Below are positions 7,218 to 15,486 of a DNA stretch of 35,779 bases, in pieces. The number at the start of each line of letters is the position of its first letter. Within the stretch, counting starts at the first letter, position 1. A program made the translations under genes and the position numbers. The notes under the pieces are model-generated. The model did not search any database. It saw only the letters and a list, made by a program, of their open reading frames with translations, and was not told the DNA's origin. The DNA is from Paracoccaceae bacterium (GTDB lineage Bacteria > Pseudomonadota > Alphaproteobacteria > Rhodobacterales > Rhodobacteraceae): assembly GCA_007692585.1 (NCBI GenBank), contig REBU01000058.1, positions 1 through 35,779 of the forward strand, given 5' to 3'.

Positions 7218-9335
7218 CTAGAGGCCGAAGCTGGAGAAGGGCAGATACCGCACCAATGTGCCGGGCGTGATCCGGGTCGCGCCATCGGGCAGTTCGACCA
7301 GCCCATCGGCCCAGCTCAGCCCGCTGATCCGGCCAGAGCCTTCAGAGGCAAAGACCTCGACCGCGCCGTGATCATTGCGCTTCGCGCGCAGAAATTCGCG
7401 CCGCCCGGCTTTCTTGGATTTGTTGAAATTCGCCGGCAGCTCGACACCAAGCGGCACGCGCCAGCCGCTTCCCGCCATGTGCGACAATGCCGGATAGCCA
7501 AAGACCAGCGTGCAGACAAAGGCGGCAACCGGGTTGCCCGGCAGGCCCAGCACAGGAACGCCCCGCCATAGCGCCAGCGCCAGCGGACGCCCCGGTTTCA
7601 GGGCAATGCGCCAGCTGCTCAGGTGACCTTCCTCGCGCAACAGGCGCGAGACATGATCCTCATCGCCCGCAGACGCCCCGCCAGAGGTCAGGATCACATC
7701 GCATTGCGCAGCACCCAGGTCGAGCTGTGCGCGGATCCGTGCGGCCTGATCGGGCACATGGCCCAGATCGACCGGCGCATGGCCCCAGCGCCGCGCGATT
7801 TCCAGCAGCATCGGACGATTGGCGTCATAGATCTGATGCGCGGCAGCGGGGCTTTCAGGATCGCCGAGCAGCTCGTCCCCGGTCGAAAGCACCCCCACGC
7901 GCAGCCGGTGATGGACGCGGATCTGTCCGGCCCCCAGCGCCGAAGCAAGCGCCAGATCCGGGGCCGTCAGCACCCGGCCGCGCGGCAGAAAAGCCGCTCC
8001 CGCGACGATATCCTCGCCGGCTTTGCGCGTGTTGATGCGCGGCTTCACCGGCCCGTCAAAGGCCACGCGCGCGCCGTCTGTCGCGCAATCTTCTTCCAGC
8101 ACGACCGTATCGACACCTTCGGGCAGGATTGCGCCGGTCAGGATGCGGATCGCATGACCGGAGGGCAGGGGGGCGTCATGGGGCTGGCCGGCCGCCGCAC
8201 GCCCAGCCGCCAGCGGCAAGGTGTAGGGCCCATTGCCTGCGAGGCTGGCATGGGCAAAGCCATAGCCATCGACGGCGGAATTGGGCGCGGGGGGATTGCT
8301 GCGCTGCGCTGCGAGGTCTTCGGCCAGCACACGCCCGCCCGCGTCGCGCGTCGCGACCTGTTCGGTGGCCGTCAGCGCAGGCAAGGTGTCGCGCAGCCGC
8401 GCCAATGCGGCATCCACCGGGATCCAGTCCACCCCTTGCGGCATGGCGAAACAGTCATTGCGCAGCCGGGGCGGGGTCAGCGCGGGCGCATCGAGCGCTT
8501 GCAAGAGCACCTCGCCATGGCCTGCGCCAAGGATCCAACCCTCTTCGCGCAAGGTGTCGCGCGGGGCAGGGGCTTGCATCAGCTTCGTCAGTTCGGTGCC
8601 GTGGAAAGCGCGCGCCAGCAGATCGACCTGCGCCGCGTCCTTGCAGGCATAGCCCTCGGCTGCTTTTACAGCGCGGTCGATCAGCGTCAGATAGGTTTCG
8701 GCCAAGACAACGGGGGCTTGCGCGTCTTCCATCGGCCAGACCGCCAGATCGGCCGCGAATTCCGCGCGCAGCCGCGCCAGATGGGCCTGCCCGAGCAGGC
8801 TTTGCGAGCCGACCGAACCCGTGGTGTAAAGCTTCCACATCGGATGCGCGCCCGCGCATAGGGTCTCGGTCTGGCGCAGCTCGGCCAGCCCATGCCCGTC
8901 GCGCAGCCGCCCCTTGGCAGGCAGATCGGGCAGGTCGAGATGGTCCGGCCTGCCCCAGAACGGCCCCAGACCGGGGAAATGGCGGTTGATCTCGGCGGCA
9001 ACCTGAAAGCGATTGTTGCGGTTTTTCGCGTCATCCTCGATCCGCGCGGCCAGCCAGTCCCAGACGGCCAGTGCTTCGGCGTGACCGGTCAGACGCTGGG
9101 CGAAACCGGCGGGGAAGCCAAAGCCGATATCGAAGCTGACGAGCAGGCGCTCGCCTGCCTCCAGTGTCGCGCGGATTGCTGCGCGCAGATGCGCCATTGC
9201 GTCCGCGCGTGTGGCCAGGTTGACGGGCGGCCCCGCGCCAACGCCCGCACTGCCGATCCAGATCGAATCCGCGCCGCGCTTGGGCGTCGAATTGGCCGAC
9301 CAATCCACGACCAGAACACGGTCGAAACGCGTCAT
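7218..9335 (-). CDS. moeA: Fusion protein: uncharacterised RNase H-like (DUF429-like?) domain + MoeA molybdopterin molybdenumtransferase
   Basis: The 705-residue product has two parts. Residues from about 293 to the end form a complete MoeA, which inserts molybdate into adenylylated molybdopterin. Its marks are NSAVDGYGFA, the substrate region PRINTRKAGEDI, GVLSTGDELLG, TSGGASAGDEDHV and LPGNPVAAFV, plus the C-terminal beta domain. Residues 1-280 are extra. They begin VLVVDWSANSTPKRG, have SFDIGFGFP near 67-75 and CKDAAQVDLLARA near 231-243. Acidic residues in those three places resemble the RNase H-like fold of DUF429 proteins; that is my inference, not a known function. The start at 9335 overlaps the mobB stop by four bases (ATGA). 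It is last in the fdhD-mobA-mobB-moeA operon. No frame disruption is seen, so the fusion appears genuine. Confidence 0.9.
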   Translation of the reverse strand: MTRFDRVLVVDWSANSTPKRGADSIWIGSAGVGAGPPVNLATRADAMAHLRAAIRATLEAGERLLVSFDIGFGFPAGFAQRLTGHAEALAVWDWLAARIEDDAKNRNNRFQVAAEINRHFPGLGPFWGRPDHLDLPDLPAKGRLRDGHGLAELRQTETLCAGAHPMWKLYTTGSVGSQSLLGQAHLARLRAEFAADLAVWPMEDAQAPVVLAETYLTLIDRAVKAAEGYACKDAAQVDLLARAFHGTELTKLMQAPAPRDTLREEGWILGAGHGEVLLQALDAPALTPPRLRNDCFAMPQGVDWIPVDAALARLRDTLPALTATEQVATRDAGGRVLAEDLAAQRSNPPAPNSAVDGYGFAHASLAGNGPYTLPLAAGRAAAGQPHDAPLPSGHAIRILTGAILPEGVDTVVLEEDCATDGARVAFDGPVKPRINTRKAGEDIVAGAAFLPRGRVLTAPDLALASALGAGQIRVHHRLRVGVLSTGDELLGDPESPAAAHQIYDANRPMLLEIARRWGHAPVDLGHVPDQAARIRAQLDLGAAQCDVILTSGGASAGDEDHVSRLLREEGHLSSWRIALKPGRPLALALWRGVPVLGLPGNPVAAFVCTLVFGYPALSHMAGSGWRVPLGVELPANFNKSKKAGRREFLRAKRNDHGAVEVFASEGSGRISGLSWADGLVELPDGATRITPGTLVRYLPFSSFGL

Positions 9336-9832
9336 GCCGAAAGCCCCAGATCGCGCAGGATGAACGCGGCGATGGCCTTGGTGTCATCAAGCGCCAGCAC
9401 CGGCTGCGCCAGCCCGTCAAGCGGGCTGTCCGAGGCCACCGCGCGGATCGTGGCATTGTCCCGCGCCAGCACATCGCGCCCGGTGGCGCGGCGATGCGCC
9501 TCGACCTTGGGGTGGTCGGCGCGCTTGTAGCCTTCGATCAGGACCAGATCGACAGGGCTGAGGCGCGCCAGCAGTTCGGCCAATGGCGGCTCGGGCGCGT
9601 CGCGCAGCTCATGCATCAGCGCCCAGCGATGGGGCGAGGACAACATCACCTCGCGCGCGCCCGCGAGCCGGTGGCGATGGGAATCGCGGCCCGGATGGTC
9701 GGTTTCTGTGTCATGATGGGCATGCTTGACGGTCGAGACACTCAGGCCGCGCGCCACCATCTCGGCGACGAGCCGCTCCATCAACGTGGTCTTGCCGGAG
9801 TTTTTCCAGCCGGTGACACCGTAGATCTTCAT
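9332..9832 (-). CDS. mobB: Molybdopterin-guanine dinucleotide biosynthesis adaptor MobB
   Basis: MobB is a small GTP-binding partner of MobA that assists formation of the guanine dinucleotide form of the molybdenum cofactor. The 166-residue protein starts MKIYGVTGWKNSGKTTLMERL, with a Walker A loop at about residues 7-16. VSTVKHAHHDTETDHPGRDS and the Walker B-like DLVLIEGYKRADHPKVE follow, both typical of MobB. Its ATG overlaps the mobA stop and its TGA overlaps the start of the moeA fusion gene, so expression is translationally coupled on both sides. Length is normal. Confidence in the family is high; MobB is usually dispensable for cofactor synthesis. Confidence 0.95.
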   Translation of the reverse strand: MKIYGVTGWKNSGKTTLMERLVAEMVARGLSVSTVKHAHHDTETDHPGRDSHRHRLAGAREVMLSSPHRWALMHELRDAPEPPLAELLARLSPVDLVLIEGYKRADHPKVEAHRRATGRDVLARDNATIRAVASDSPLDGLAQPVLALDDTKAIAAFILRDLGLSA

Positions 9833-10437
9833 GCGGTTGCCGCCAGAGCTTCGGCGAGGGCGATATCCTCGGGCGTGTTGATATTGAAAAACGGGTCGAA
9901 GGGCACGGTGTCGAATTCGGCAATCCCCGCGCCATGCGTGTCAGTCCAGAGCACGACCTTGCGCAACCCGCCTTGCAGGGCGGCGCGCAGGTCATCGCGC
10001 AGGCGTACCGGCCAAAGCCCGAAAGTCGGGTGCCGCCAGAGCTTGGCGCCTTCGCGCGTCGCTGCAAGGGCCAGCCCCGAAGGCGTGGCGGCGGCCTGCA
10101 GGCGCGCGACCAGATCGCACGGGAAAAATGGCGTGTCAGCGGCGACCGAGACGACGGCCTCTGCCCCTTGCGCGGCGGCCCAGTCCAGTCCGGCCAGAAC
10201 ACCGGCCAGCGGGCCGGGCCAGTCGGGCAGGCTGTCAGGCGTGACCGGCAGGCCATATTCCGCAAACCGCGCCGCATCGCCGTTGGCATTGAGCACAATC
10301 GCGCCCACCTGCGGTGTCAGGCGGTCGATCACATGCCCCAGCAGCGGCTTGCCCGCGACCACGCGCAGGCCCTTGTCCCCGCCGCCCATGCGTGTCGCCT
10401 GACCGCCTGCAAGGATCACGCCCACCGGCGCGTTCAT
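9829..10437 (-). CDS. mobA: Molybdenum cofactor guanylyltransferase MobA
   Basis: MobA transfers GMP from GTP to molybdopterin to make the bis-MGD cofactor used by formate dehydrogenase and other DMSO-reductase-family enzymes. The 202-residue protein has the nucleotidyltransferase signature VILAGGQATRMGGGDKG at about residues 7-23, GKPLLGHVIDRL after it, and SVAADTPFFPCDLVARL in the middle, where the ADTP aspartate is expected to bind metal. The start at 10437 overlaps the fdhD stop as ATGA. It lies second in the operon, which supports a role in supplying bis-MGD to the enzyme that FdhD matures. Confidence 0.95.
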   Translation of the reverse strand: MNAPVGVILAGGQATRMGGGDKGLRVVAGKPLLGHVIDRLTPQVGAIVLNANGDAARFAEYGLPVTPDSLPDWPGPLAGVLAGLDWAAAQGAEAVVSVAADTPFFPCDLVARLQAAATPSGLALAATREGAKLWRHPTFGLWPVRLRDDLRAALQGGLRKVVLWTDTHGAGIAEFDTVPFDPFFNINTPEDIALAEALAATA

Positions 10438-11303
10438 GCGTCAGCTCCCTTGCGACGGTGCTTGCGGTCTTCTTCCGGCACTGCGGTCAGATCCGCATCG
10501 CGGATCAGCCGCTCCTCGCCCGACAGACAGATGAACCGCTGCCCGCGCATCCGCCCGATCAGCGTCAGCCCGACCTGCCGCGCGATCTCGACCCCCCAGG
10601 CGGTGAAGCCCGAGCGCGAGGCCAGAACCGGGATGCCCATCTGCGCGGTCTTGATCACCATTTCCGAGGTCAGCCGCCCGGTCGTGTAGAGGATCTTGTC
10701 TGCGCCCCCGACACCATGTTGAAACATGTAGCCCGCGATCTTGTCGACGGCGTTATGGCGACCGACATCTTCCATATAGACCAGCATCTCGTCGCGCTGG
10801 CACAGGACCGTGCCATGGATCGCGCCGGCTTCCAGATAGAGCGAAGGCTGCGTGTTGACCTGCCGCGCCAGCGCATAGAGCCAGCTTGTGCGCAGCTCCG
10901 CCTGCGGCAGGGTCAGCCCTTCGAGCCCTTCCATCATGTCGCCAAAGACCGTGCCCACCGCACAGCCCGAGGTGCGGGTCTTCTTCTTGACCTTTTCCTC
11001 ATAGCTGGTCTGGCGGGTGGTGCGGACGATCACGACCTCCAGCTCCTCGTCATACTCTACCGCCGTGACCTGATCATCGGGGCGCAGCATGCCCTGATTG
11101 CGCAGGAAACCCAGCGCCAGATATTCGGGATAGTCACCGATGGTCATGGCCGTGACGATTTCCTGCGCGTTGAGATAGATCGTCAGCGGGCGTTCTTCGA
11201 CAACGCGCAGGCTCTGGCGCTGTCCGGTCTGGTCGTGCCCTTCCACCGCGCGGGTCAGACGCGGATGATGCGGATCGGGCAGATGCCTCGGCGGTGTTGT
11301 CAT
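10434..11303 (-). CDS. fdhD: Formate dehydrogenase accessory sulfurtransferase FdhD (FdsC-like)
   Basis: FdhD-family proteins bind bis-MGD and transfer sulfur to it so that formate dehydrogenase becomes active; the Rhodobacter version is called FdsC. The 289-residue form begins MTTPPRHLPDPHH and contains EERPLTIYLNAQEIVTAMT, FGDMMEGLEGL and VYMEDVGRHNAVDKIAGYM, the last being a strongly conserved block. In the loop where E. coli FdhD has a CxxC pair, this protein has SGCAVG: the first cysteine (about residue 114) is kept and the second position is glycine. The start at 11303 is chosen over an ATG 24 codons upstream because AGGA lies about 10 bases before it and the longer form would overlap the divergent gene. 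It leads the mobA-mobB-moeA operon. No formate dehydrogenase structural genes are in the window. Confidence 0.93.
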   Translation of the reverse strand: MTTPPRHLPDPHHPRLTRAVEGHDQTGQRQSLRVVEERPLTIYLNAQEIVTAMTIGDYPEYLALGFLRNQGMLRPDDQVTAVEYDEELEVVIVRTTRQTSYEEKVKKKTRTSGCAVGTVFGDMMEGLEGLTLPQAELRTSWLYALARQVNTQPSLYLEAGAIHGTVLCQRDEMLVYMEDVGRHNAVDKIAGYMFQHGVGGADKILYTTGRLTSEMVIKTAQMGIPVLASRSGFTAWGVEIARQVGLTLIGRMRGQRFICLSGEERLIRDADLTAVPEEDRKHRRKGADA

Positions 11304-11373
11304 TGCGTTCTGGTCCTGTGAAAGGTTACAGACTAGAGGGCATATAACATGTGCATCAGGAAAGGGCAGGGTC
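11304..11373. promoter_or_regulatory. Divergent promoter region between fdhD and the DUF2478 gene
   Basis: This 70-base gap must hold promoters for both the molybdenum-cofactor operon (minus) and the DUF2478 gene (plus). It contains an AT-rich stretch GGCATATAACATGTGCATC near 11338-11357, which could carry a -10 element. I looked for a ModE/Mop-type palindrome with matching TATA half sites and did not find a convincing one. The exact promoters cannot be placed by eye. Confidence 0.4.
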
Positions 11374-11928
11374 ATGTTGGGCTATATCTCGGCCTCAGGG
11401 CGCGGCGCGGCGGATCGTTTGCTGGCAGAGCTTGCGCGCGACCTGGATGCGCAGGGCGTGGCGCTGTCGGGTGTGGTGCAGTTCAACCGCGAAACCCGGC
11501 CCGACCGGCACTGCGACATGGATCTGCAGGTTCTGGGGCATGATCATACTGTGCGCATCAGTCAGGATCTGGGGCCCAATGCGCGCGGCTGCCGCCTGGA
11601 TGCGCAAGGGCTGGTCGCGGCGGTCGCTCTGGTCGAGGCGGATCTCGCCCGTGCGCCAGAGCTTGCGCCAGAGCTGATGATCATCAACAAATTTGGCAAA
11701 TCCGAAACCGAAGGGCGGGGCTTTCGCGACATCTTTGGCCAAGCGCTCGCCCTGGGGGTGCCAGTGCTCACAGCGGTCAATTCCGGCAATCTCGCAGGGT
11801 TTCTGGCGTTTGCGGGCGAGTTTGCTGAAGAAATCGAACCCGAAGCTGCGGCGCTGCGGGACTGGTCTGCGGCAATATTGTCCAAATCACGATACCGTAA
11901 GCCTTTGACATCGCGGCACGCTACATGA
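11374..11928 (+). CDS. DUF2478 family protein (molybdenum-metabolism associated)
   Basis: This 184-residue cytoplasmic protein matches the pattern I know for DUF2478. It begins MLGYISASGRGAADRLL, then has VVQFNRETRPDRHCDMDLQVLG, VRISQDLGPNARGCRLD, MIINKFGKSETEGRGFRDIFGQALALGVPVLTAVN. Members occur in alphaproteobacteria next to molybdate transport or molybdoenzyme genes and are distantly related to THEP1-type nucleotide phosphatases. No intact Walker A loop is visible here, so nucleotide hydrolysis is uncertain. AGGG lies about 4-8 bases before the ATG. It is transcribed divergently from fdhD, which supports a shared molybdenum link. Its biochemical role is not known to me. Confidence 0.85.
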   Translation: MLGYISASGRGAADRLLAELARDLDAQGVALSGVVQFNRETRPDRHCDMDLQVLGHDHTVRISQDLGPNARGCRLDAQGLVAAVALVEADLARAPELAPELMIINKFGKSETEGRGFRDIFGQALALGVPVLTAVNSGNLAGFLAFAGEFAEEIEPEAAALRDWSAAILSKSRYRKPLTSRHAT

Positions 11929-11970
11929 GAAGGTAGTAAACCTGAACACGATTGCAACCTGTGAGTGTCC

Positions 11971-12606
11971 ATGTCTCCGGATCAAGACCTTGTGGCGCCC
12001 TGTGACCAAGCGCGACCCGAAACGCTCTGTGGCAAGCGGATCATATCCGCGCCACTGACGGCGCCGCCCCCTGAGATCCTGGACCGATTCAGTTTGTGCG
12101 GCTGGTCAGAAGACCAGGCATCGCTCCTTCGTGCGATGCTTGACGACCCAGATCTGTGGCGCTTCATGTATGAGGACTATCCCGGCGCGATCACCCTTGA
12201 TGCGGCGCGCAGCATCATCGCGCTCTCGCGCGAAGCCAGTCGCCACACTGTGCGTGCCGTGCAATTCGACGGACAGATCATAGGTCAGGTCCGCATGCAA
12301 TGGAGTGCGCAGCGCACCCCGCCGCAGTCGGGCGAACTCAGCTACTGGCTTGGCCGCGCCCATTGGGGGCAGAGGCTGGCCGCGCCGATGGTTGCGTTGT
12401 TTACCTGGCGCTGCCTGAGCATCTATCCTGCCCTGACGCGCATCACTGCGCGGGTGCATCGCGAAAATATCCCTTCGTTGAATGTCTTGAAGCGGCTGGG
12501 CTGGACCGTAATCGGGACACAAGGGGTCTGGATCAGCTGCGAACATGCGCGCGGTGACGCCCTTGATTGGCCGCAGCTGCACGACGCCCGTGCGCTGTCG
12601 CCATGA
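11971..12606 (+). CDS. GNAT family N-acetyltransferase (RimJ/RimL-like)
   Basis: The product of about 211 residues resembles the GNAT acetyltransferases that move an acetyl group from acetyl-CoA to a protein N-terminus or small amine. After a variable N-terminal 35 residues, the GNAT core shows IIGQVRMQW (beta strands), ELSYWLGRAHWGQRLAAPMV (the acetyl-CoA-binding region, with a modified Q/RxxGxG loop) and TARVHRENIPSLNVLKRLGW, the classic C-terminal motif with Asn and the LGW end. The start is either ATG 11971 or GTG 11965, both in frame; neither has a strong ribosome site, and I chose the ATG because TGAG lies about 7 bases before it. It follows the DUF2478 gene at 42 bases. The substrate is unknown. 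Confidence 0.82.
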   Translation: MSPDQDLVAPCDQARPETLCGKRIISAPLTAPPPEILDRFSLCGWSEDQASLLRAMLDDPDLWRFMYEDYPGAITLDAARSIIALSREASRHTVRAVQFDGQIIGQVRMQWSAQRTPPQSGELSYWLGRAHWGQRLAAPMVALFTWRCLSIYPALTRITARVHRENIPSLNVLKRLGWTVIGTQGVWISCEHARGDALDWPQLHDARALSP

Positions 12607-12639
12607 CCGGGTTTTCTTCGCGTCGCGTGCTGTGCTGAT

Positions 12640-12670
12640 CTTGCAACAGGTCTGTGGTCTTCCCACATAG
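12640..12670 (+). promoter_or_regulatory. Candidate heat-shock (sigma-32) promoter of clpB
   Basis: CTTGCA at 12640-12645 and CCACATAG at 12663-12670 are separated by 17 bases. The first fits the -35 CTTGaa and the second roughly the -10 CyTAT/CCCAT of alphaproteobacterial RpoH promoters. The pair lies about 77 bases before the clpB start, and an rpoH gene is in the same window. Both elements have mismatches, so this is suggestive only. Confidence 0.4.
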
Positions 12671-12746
12671 AGGCTGAGGCCCAGCAGGGCATGTGCTGCG
12701 TGGCAGGCATGGACCGAACCGGGCGCTTATGATGGAGGGAAGACCC

Positions 12747-15362
12747 ATGTCACTTGAAAAATTCACTGAACGCGCGCGCGGGTTCATCCAGGCCGCGCAG
12801 ACCATCGCACTGCGCGAGGATCACCAGCGCCTGACGCCCGCGCATCTGCTCAAAGCTCTGCTGGATGACGATCAGGGCATGGCTGCCAATCTGATCCGCA
12901 ACGCGGGTGGCGCGCCGGAGCGTGTGGCACAGGCGAATGATATCGCGCTGTCAAAAATCCCGCGCGTCTCGGGCGGCGAGGGTCAGGTCTATATGGACGG
13001 CCAGACCGCGAAAGTAATCGATCAGGCTGAGCAACTGGCCAAGAAGGCCGGCGACAGTTTCGTGCCCGTCGAGCGCTTGCTGACAGCGCTCGCGCTGGTG
13101 AAATCCGACGCCAAGGACGCGCTCGACGCAGGCACCGTCACGGCGCAGAAGCTGAATGCGGCGATCAACAACATCCGCAAGGGGCGCACGGCGGACAGTG
13201 CGTCAGCCGAAGATGGCTATGACGCGCTGAAGAAATACGCGCGCGATCTGACGCAAGCCGCGCGCGATGGCAAGATCGACCCGATCATCGGGCGCGATGA
13301 TGAAATTCGCCGCGCGATGCAGGTGCTGTCGCGTCGGACCAAGAACAACCCGGTGCTGATCGGTGAGCCGGGCGTGGGCAAGACCGCGATTGCCGAAGGG
13401 CTGGCACTGCGCATCGTCAATGGTGATGTGCCCGAGAGCTTGCGCGACAAGAAGTTGATGGCGCTCGACATGGGCGCGCTGATCGCAGGTGCGAAATATC
13501 GCGGCGAATTCGAGGAACGGTTGAAAGCCATCCTGTCCGAAGTGACCAGTGCCGAAGGCGAGATCATTCTGTTCATCGACGAGATGCACACGCTGGTTGG
13601 CGCAGGCAAGTCCGAGGGCGCGATGGATGCGGCGAACCTCATCAAACCCGCGCTGGCACGCGGTGAATTGCATTGCGTGGGCGCGACGACGCTGGACGAA
13701 TACCGCAAGCATGTTGAAAAGGACGCAGCACTGGCGCGGCGCTTCCAGCCGGTCCTGGTGTCCGAGCCGACGGTCGAGGACACGATCTCGATCCTGCGCG
13801 GCATCAAGGAAAAATATGAGCTGCACCACGGCGTTCGCATCAGCGACAGCGCTCTGGTCGCTGCCGCGACGCTCTCGCATCGCTATATCACGGACCGGTT
13901 TCTGCCCGACAAGGCCATCGACCTGATGGACGAGGCCGCGTCGCGCCTGCGGATGGAAGTCGACAGCAAGCCCGAAGAACTGGACGCGCTCGACCGCGAT
14001 ATCTTGCAAAAGCAGATCGAGGCCGAAGCCCTGCGCAAGGAAGATGACGCTGCGAGCCGTGACCGTCTGGCGTCGCTGGAGAAGGAGCTGTCAGACGTCA
14101 TGCAGCGCAGCGCCGAGATGACCGCCGCGTGGCAGTCCGAACGCGACAAGCTGGAAGAAGCGCGCAAGATCAAGGAAGACCTCGACCGCGCGCGCATCGA
14201 TCTGGAAAATGCCAAGCGTGTGGGCGATTTCGCCAATGCCGGGCGGCTGCAATATGGCGACATTCCGGAATTGGAGCGCAAGCTGGCAGAGGCCGAAGCG
14301 CGCGAGGCCGAGAAGATGGTATCGGATGCCGTGCGCCCTGAGCAGATCGCGGAAGTGGTTGAACGCTGGACGGGGATTCCGACGACCAAGATGCTCGAAG
14401 GCGAGCGCGAGAAGCTCTTGCGGATGGAAGACGAGTTGCACAAGCGCGTCGTCGGGCAAGATGAAGCAATCCGCGCCGTCGCCAATGCGGTTCGCCGCGC
14501 GCGGGCGGGTCTGAATGACGAGAACCGTCCCTTGGGCAGTTTCCTCTTCCTCGGGCCGACGGGTGTGGGCAAGACGGAGCTGACCAAGGCCGTGGCACAA
14601 TACCTGTTCGATGACGACCAGGCGATGGTGCGCATCGACATGTCGGAATTCATGGAGAAACATTCCGTCGCCCGCCTGATCGGCGCGCCTCCGGGCTATG
14701 TTGGCTATGAGGAAGGTGGCGTGCTGACCGAAGCCGTGCGCCGCAGGCCCTATCAGGTGGTCCTGTTCGACGAGGTCGAAAAGGCGCATCCCGAGGTGTT
14801 CAATGTGCTGTTGCAGGTGCTCGATGACGGGCAGTTGACCGACAGTCACGGGCGGACGGTCGATTTCAAGCAGACGCTGATCATCCTGACCTCGAACCTT
14901 GGCAGCCACGCGCTGAGCCGGATGCAGGAGGGCGCGGATCGTGCCTCGGTCAAGGCCGAGGTGATGGAAGCCGTGCGCGCGCATTTCCGGCCTGAGTTCC
15001 TCAACCGGCTGGATGAGACCGTGATCTTCGACCGGCTGTCGCGCGGCAATATGGATGCGATTGTCGATATCCAGATGGCACGGCTTCTCAAGCGCCTGCT
15101 GGCGCGCAAGATCACGCTGGAGATGGACGAGGCCGCGCGCACATGGATGGCCGACAAGGGCTATGATCCGGTCTATGGCGCGCGTCCGCTCAAGCGCGTG
15201 ATCCAGCGCTATCTGCAGGATCCGCTCGCGCAGATGCTGCTGTCAGGCGATGTGCTCGATGGGGCAGAGGTTCAGATCAGCGCAGGGCCGGGCGGTCTGA
15301 TCATCAATGGCGAGAGCTTCGCGGATGACGATGACGCGCCTCGCATGAAGCTGGTGCATTGA
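12747..15362 (+). CDS. clpB: ATP-dependent disaggregase ClpB
   Basis: ClpB is a hexameric Hsp100 AAA+ machine that, with DnaK, pulls proteins out of heat-induced aggregates. The 871-residue protein begins [19 protein letters not shown] (N-domain). The first nucleotide-binding domain has [13 protein letters not shown] (about 206) and [15 protein letters not shown] long charged coiled-coil M domain (about 400-530) follows, and the second ATPase domain has [13 protein letters not shown] (about 603) and [15 protein letters not shown]-terminal sensor-2 region [12 protein letters not shown] is present. The M domain distinguishes ClpB from ClpA and ClpC. The start at 12747 is preceded by GGAGG 8-9 bases upstream; a longer frame starting at 12693 would contain that site and is rejected. 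A strong terminator follows the gene. Confidence 0.98.
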   Translation: MSLEKFTERARGFIQAAQTIALREDHQRLTPAHLLKALLDDDQGMAANLIRNAGGAPERVAQANDIALSKIPRVSGGEGQVYMDGQTAKVIDQAEQLAKKAGDSFVPVERLLTALALVKSDAKDALDAGTVTAQKLNAAINNIRKGRTADSASAEDGYDALKKYARDLTQAARDGKIDPIIGRDDEIRRAMQVLSRRTKNNPVLIGEPGVGKTAIAEGLALRIVNGDVPESLRDKKLMALDMGALIAGAKYRGEFEERLKAILSEVTSAEGEIILFIDEMHTLVGAGKSEGAMDAANLIKPALARGELHCVGATTLDEYRKHVEKDAALARRFQPVLVSEPTVEDTISILRGIKEKYELHHGVRISDSALVAAATLSHRYITDRFLPDKAIDLMDEAASRLRMEVDSKPEELDALDRDILQKQIEAEALRKEDDAASRDRLASLEKELSDVMQRSAEMTAAWQSERDKLEEARKIKEDLDRARIDLENAKRVGDFANAGRLQYGDIPELERKLAEAEAREAEKMVSDAVRPEQIAEVVERWTGIPTTKMLEGEREKLLRMEDELHKRVVGQDEAIRAVANAVRRARAGLNDENRPLGSFLFLGPTGVGKTELTKAVAQYLFDDDQAMVRIDMSEFMEKHSVARLIGAPPGYVGYEEGGVLTEAVRRRPYQVVLFDEVEKAHPEVFNVLLQVLDDGQLTDSHGRTVDFKQTLIILTSNLGSHALSRMQEGADRASVKAEVMEAVRAHFRPEFLNRLDETVIFDRLSRGNMDAIVDIQMARLLKRLLARKITLEMDEAARTWMADKGYDPVYGARPLKRVIQRYLQDPLAQMLLSGDVLDGAEVQISAGPGGLIINGESFADDDDAPRMKLVH

Positions 15363-15367
15363 TACGC

Positions 15368-15400
15368 CGCGGCCCCGGAGCGATCCGGGGCCGCGTTTTT
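15368..15400 (+). terminator. Intrinsic terminator of clpB
   Basis: CGCGGCCCCGGA (15368-15379) pairs perfectly with TCCGGGGCCGCG (15384-15395) around a GCGA tetraloop, and TTTTT (15396-15400) follows at once. This is a textbook Rho-independent terminator 6 bases after the clpB stop codon. Confidence 0.95.
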
Positions 15401-15486
15401 CCGCGTGTTGCCGTATTTTCGCCCAAGACCCGGTCTAGGCAGATCAGAACCCCTGATGACGGGGCGAAGCTGCTTCGAGGTAGGTG

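Noticed and set aside
7623-8861. A 412-codon plus-strand frame opposite the moeA fusion gene
   Set aside because: Antisense shadow of a real gene; no family motif or ribosome site.
11304-11373. ModE-type operator between fdhD and the DUF2478 gene
   Set aside because: A TATAAC sequence is present but there is no matching inverted half-site at a plausible spacing.
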